A stretch of DNA of 23,014 bases from a virus, in IMG/VR virus record IMGVR_UViG_3300037117_000062, positions 1-23,014 of that record, one strand, 5' to 3'. The translations under genes and the position numbers were made by a program. The notes below the pieces were generated by a model, which was not told the origin of the DNA, did not search any database, and saw nothing but the letters and a program-made list of their open reading frames with translations. Each line of letters starts with the position of its first letter. Positions within the stretch are counted from its first letter, which is position 1. Positions 21,377 through 23,014 of this stretch are shown in pieces.

Positions 21377-22981
21377 TCATTCGGCCGCTTCCTCTGTTAT
21401 TTGTTCAAACCTTACGCCTACCACTCGAAAATATTTGCCATCGGGCTGCACGCAGATTTCTGTGGGTATCTTCAGCTCTTTAATGCGCGAAAGGGCTTCT
21501 GAAACTGTTGCGGGGATCGGCCGCTGTCCAGTCTTAAGCCACCATTGCTCGGCGCGTGATCTCATTTGCCCTTGGTGCTGGAAGCCCAGCCATTCCTTGT
21601 GGGTGACAAAGCCGCAGGAGTATTCAACGCGAAGGGAATTGGGGGAGCCGGGCTTGGTGTGGACGTAATACTTGACCGCGTCGACGTCGACCCATTGGGC
21701 TTTGCCTTTGGAGAGGATATTTGTGTTGGCATCGGCTACGGCTTCGTGCTTGGGCATTAGATCGCGCGGGAACAGATGTCCGCAGATAGGGCATTGCTGG
21801 GCAGCCAGCGCCAGGATGGTTTGGCACACAGGACAGGCCTTGGAGAGCGCTTCACCGTCGCCTTTGTTCTCGCCGGCCGACTTGGCCGTGATGGTATCGA
21901 TAGGACCATGGCGTTCGGTATTGCGAGCGAAGTCGAGAACAAGGCAGTTATCCTTGCCGGGAGCGCGACGAAGCCCACGGCCTACTTGCTGGACGAACAG
22001 GCCGGCACTGGCCGTTGGCCTCAAGAGGGCAATAAGATCGGTGCCGGGGTGGTTAAAGCCGGTGCCCAGCACACCTACGCTAGTGAGGCACCTGATATCC
22101 CCCTGCGAGAACTGTCTGATAAAACTATCACGCTCGGCCTTGGGGGTTTCACCGGTAACCGTCTCGCAGCTAACGCCTTCGGCGCGGATAGCATCGCGCA
22201 TGTGGCCGGCATGTTCGACACCAGAACAGAATGCTAACCAGCTTTTTCTCCCGGCGCCTAGCTGGGCAATCTCCTTGGCCGCCGACTTGGTGATCCAGTC
22301 CTTATCAACCGCCACCTCGAGCTGGCCGGGGATAAATTCACCACCGCGTTTTTGTACGCCGGAAATGTCAAACTGGGTAAGAGTAGCTTTGCTAAGTAGG
22401 GGAGACAAATAGCCCTGTTCAATAAGGTCGGTCACCTTGGCTTCATAGACCACCTTGTCAAATAAGCGGCCTTTGCCGTAGTCGAGGCGGCCTGAGTCAA
22501 GGCGAAATGCTGTCGCCGTTGTACCTACCATTCGCATATCTGGGGTCTGGGCACGCAAAGCATTAATAAAGGCCCCGTACATGGTGGCCTGGTTGCGGCT
22601 GATGAGGTGGGCCTCGTCGATAAGAAGGATATCAAACCCACCTAACAGAGGAACCTTGTTGTAGACCGACTGGATGCCGACCAACATGATTTGATGATGG
22701 CGATCGCGACGCCCGATGCCAGCGCTGTAGATACCGGCCGGGGCCTCCGGCCAAAGGGCAATGAGTTCTTTGTAGTTCTGGCTAATAAGTTCACGGACAT
22801 GCGTGGCAATGGCAATGCGTAAGCTGGGGTAGCGGGCAAGAATCTCCTTGCAGATAGAAGCAAGGATCAATGACTTGCCAGAGCCGGTCGGCAACACAAT
22901 GAGGCCATTGACACCGCCCTTGAGCCAATAGGTGTAAAGGGCATCAAGCGCTTGGCGTTGATAGGGGCGGGGATAGAGCAT
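21377..22981 (-). CDS. SF2 DEAD/DEAH-box helicase with zinc ribbon
   Basis: This 534-residue protein begins MLYPRPYQRQALDAL, the Q-motif-like start of restriction/UvrB-type SF2 helicases. Walker A is PTGSGKS (31-37), motif II is DEAH (122-125), motif III is TATAFR (155-160), and motif VI is QQVGRGLRRAPGK (331-343). After the helicase core a zinc ribbon is formed by CPVC (383-386) and CPIC (397-400). The C-terminal region contains VKYYVHTKPGSPNSLRVEY and a following RSRAEQWW segment, as in phage helicases of this kind. It probably unwinds or remodels forks or recombination intermediates. No strong ribosome site is visible before the ATG. Its stop lies against the G-tract. Confidence 0.9.
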   Translation of the reverse strand: MLYPRPYQRQALDALYTYWLKGGVNGLIVLPTGSGKSLILASICKEILARYPSLRIAIATHVRELISQNYKELIALWPEAPAGIYSAGIGRRDRHHQIMLVGIQSVYNKVPLLGGFDILLIDEAHLISRNQATMYGAFINALRAQTPDMRMVGTTATAFRLDSGRLDYGKGRLFDKVVYEAKVTDLIEQGYLSPLLSKATLTQFDISGVQKRGGEFIPGQLEVAVDKDWITKSAAKEIAQLGAGRKSWLAFCSGVEHAGHMRDAIRAEGVSCETVTGETPKAERDSFIRQFSQGDIRCLTSVGVLGTGFNHPGTDLIALLRPTASAGLFVQQVGRGLRRAPGKDNCLVLDFARNTERHGPIDTITAKSAGENKGDGEALSKACPVCQTILALAAQQCPICGHLFPRDLMPKHEAVADANTNILSKGKAQWVDVDAVKYYVHTKPGSPNSLRVEYSCGFVTHKEWLGFQHQGQMRSRAEQWWLKTGQRPIPATVSEALSRIKELKIPTEICVQPDGKYFRVVGVRFEQITEEAAE

Positions 22982-23014
22982 TGACTAGTTACTTAGATGT
23001 TTTCTTCGGCGGCC

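Noticed and set aside
22982-23014. End of a gene upstream of the helicase at the right edge
   Set aside because: All three minus-strand frames stop within these bases (tails such as AAEENI or PPKKTSK), so the real frame cannot be chosen.

Overview
The window is a compact piece of a tailed-phage (or prophage) genome. Every credible gene lies on the minus strand, so it reads from the right edge to the left. No tRNA, rRNA, integrase, insertion sequence, CRISPR array or obvious host gene is visible. The protein set (DUF2184-type major capsid protein, Gp24-like cement protein, DUF2213-type protease, DUF1073-type portal, MuF-like protein, gp10-like and DUF4054-type connectors) fits a siphovirus-like head module. 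The primase-helicase style, the ParA-like ATPase and the base composition suggest an alphaproteobacterial, probably rhizobial, host. That host assignment is inference.

Replication region, 23014 to about 18519: an SF2 helicase with a zinc ribbon, a 272-base non-coding spacer carrying three perfect 13-bp tandem repeats and a G-tract cluster, a primase-polymerase/P-loop ATPase, and a 430-base non-coding spacer. That second spacer carries a recurring CCTAAAACGT-type motif in both orientations, a nearly pure A/T stretch and two palindromes. It is the best candidate in the window for a replication origin and/or a regulatory switch.

Packaging and portal region, 18518 to 12420: a phage NusG-like factor with a probable TTG start and good Shine-Dalgarno, a possible 28-codon cysteine peptide, small and large terminase, a 50-residue protein fitted exactly between terminase and portal, portal, a cluster of very small membrane or basic peptides, a MuF-like protein, and a tandem-HTH protein.

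Inserted accessory region, 12423 to 6666: a tail-fibre-like protein, a 148-residue protein, a two-helix membrane protein, then four consecutive genes whose products begin with Sec-type signal peptides (one of them a 605-residue protein ending in an S74 intramolecular chaperone domain), a 65-residue protein and a ParA/MinD-like ATPase.

Capsid and neck region, 6666 to 1: protease with a charged scaffold-like tail, cement protein with a duplicated surface domain, major capsid protein, a 171-residue protein, DUF4054-type connector, gp10-like completion protein, a glycosyltransferase-like protein, a collar-like protein, and the start of a neck terminator-like protein running off the left edge.

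Most junctions are ATGA, GTGA, TAATG or TAAGTG, so translation is probably coupled along one or a few long transcripts. The NusG-like protein at the head of the block is well placed to act on that transcript.
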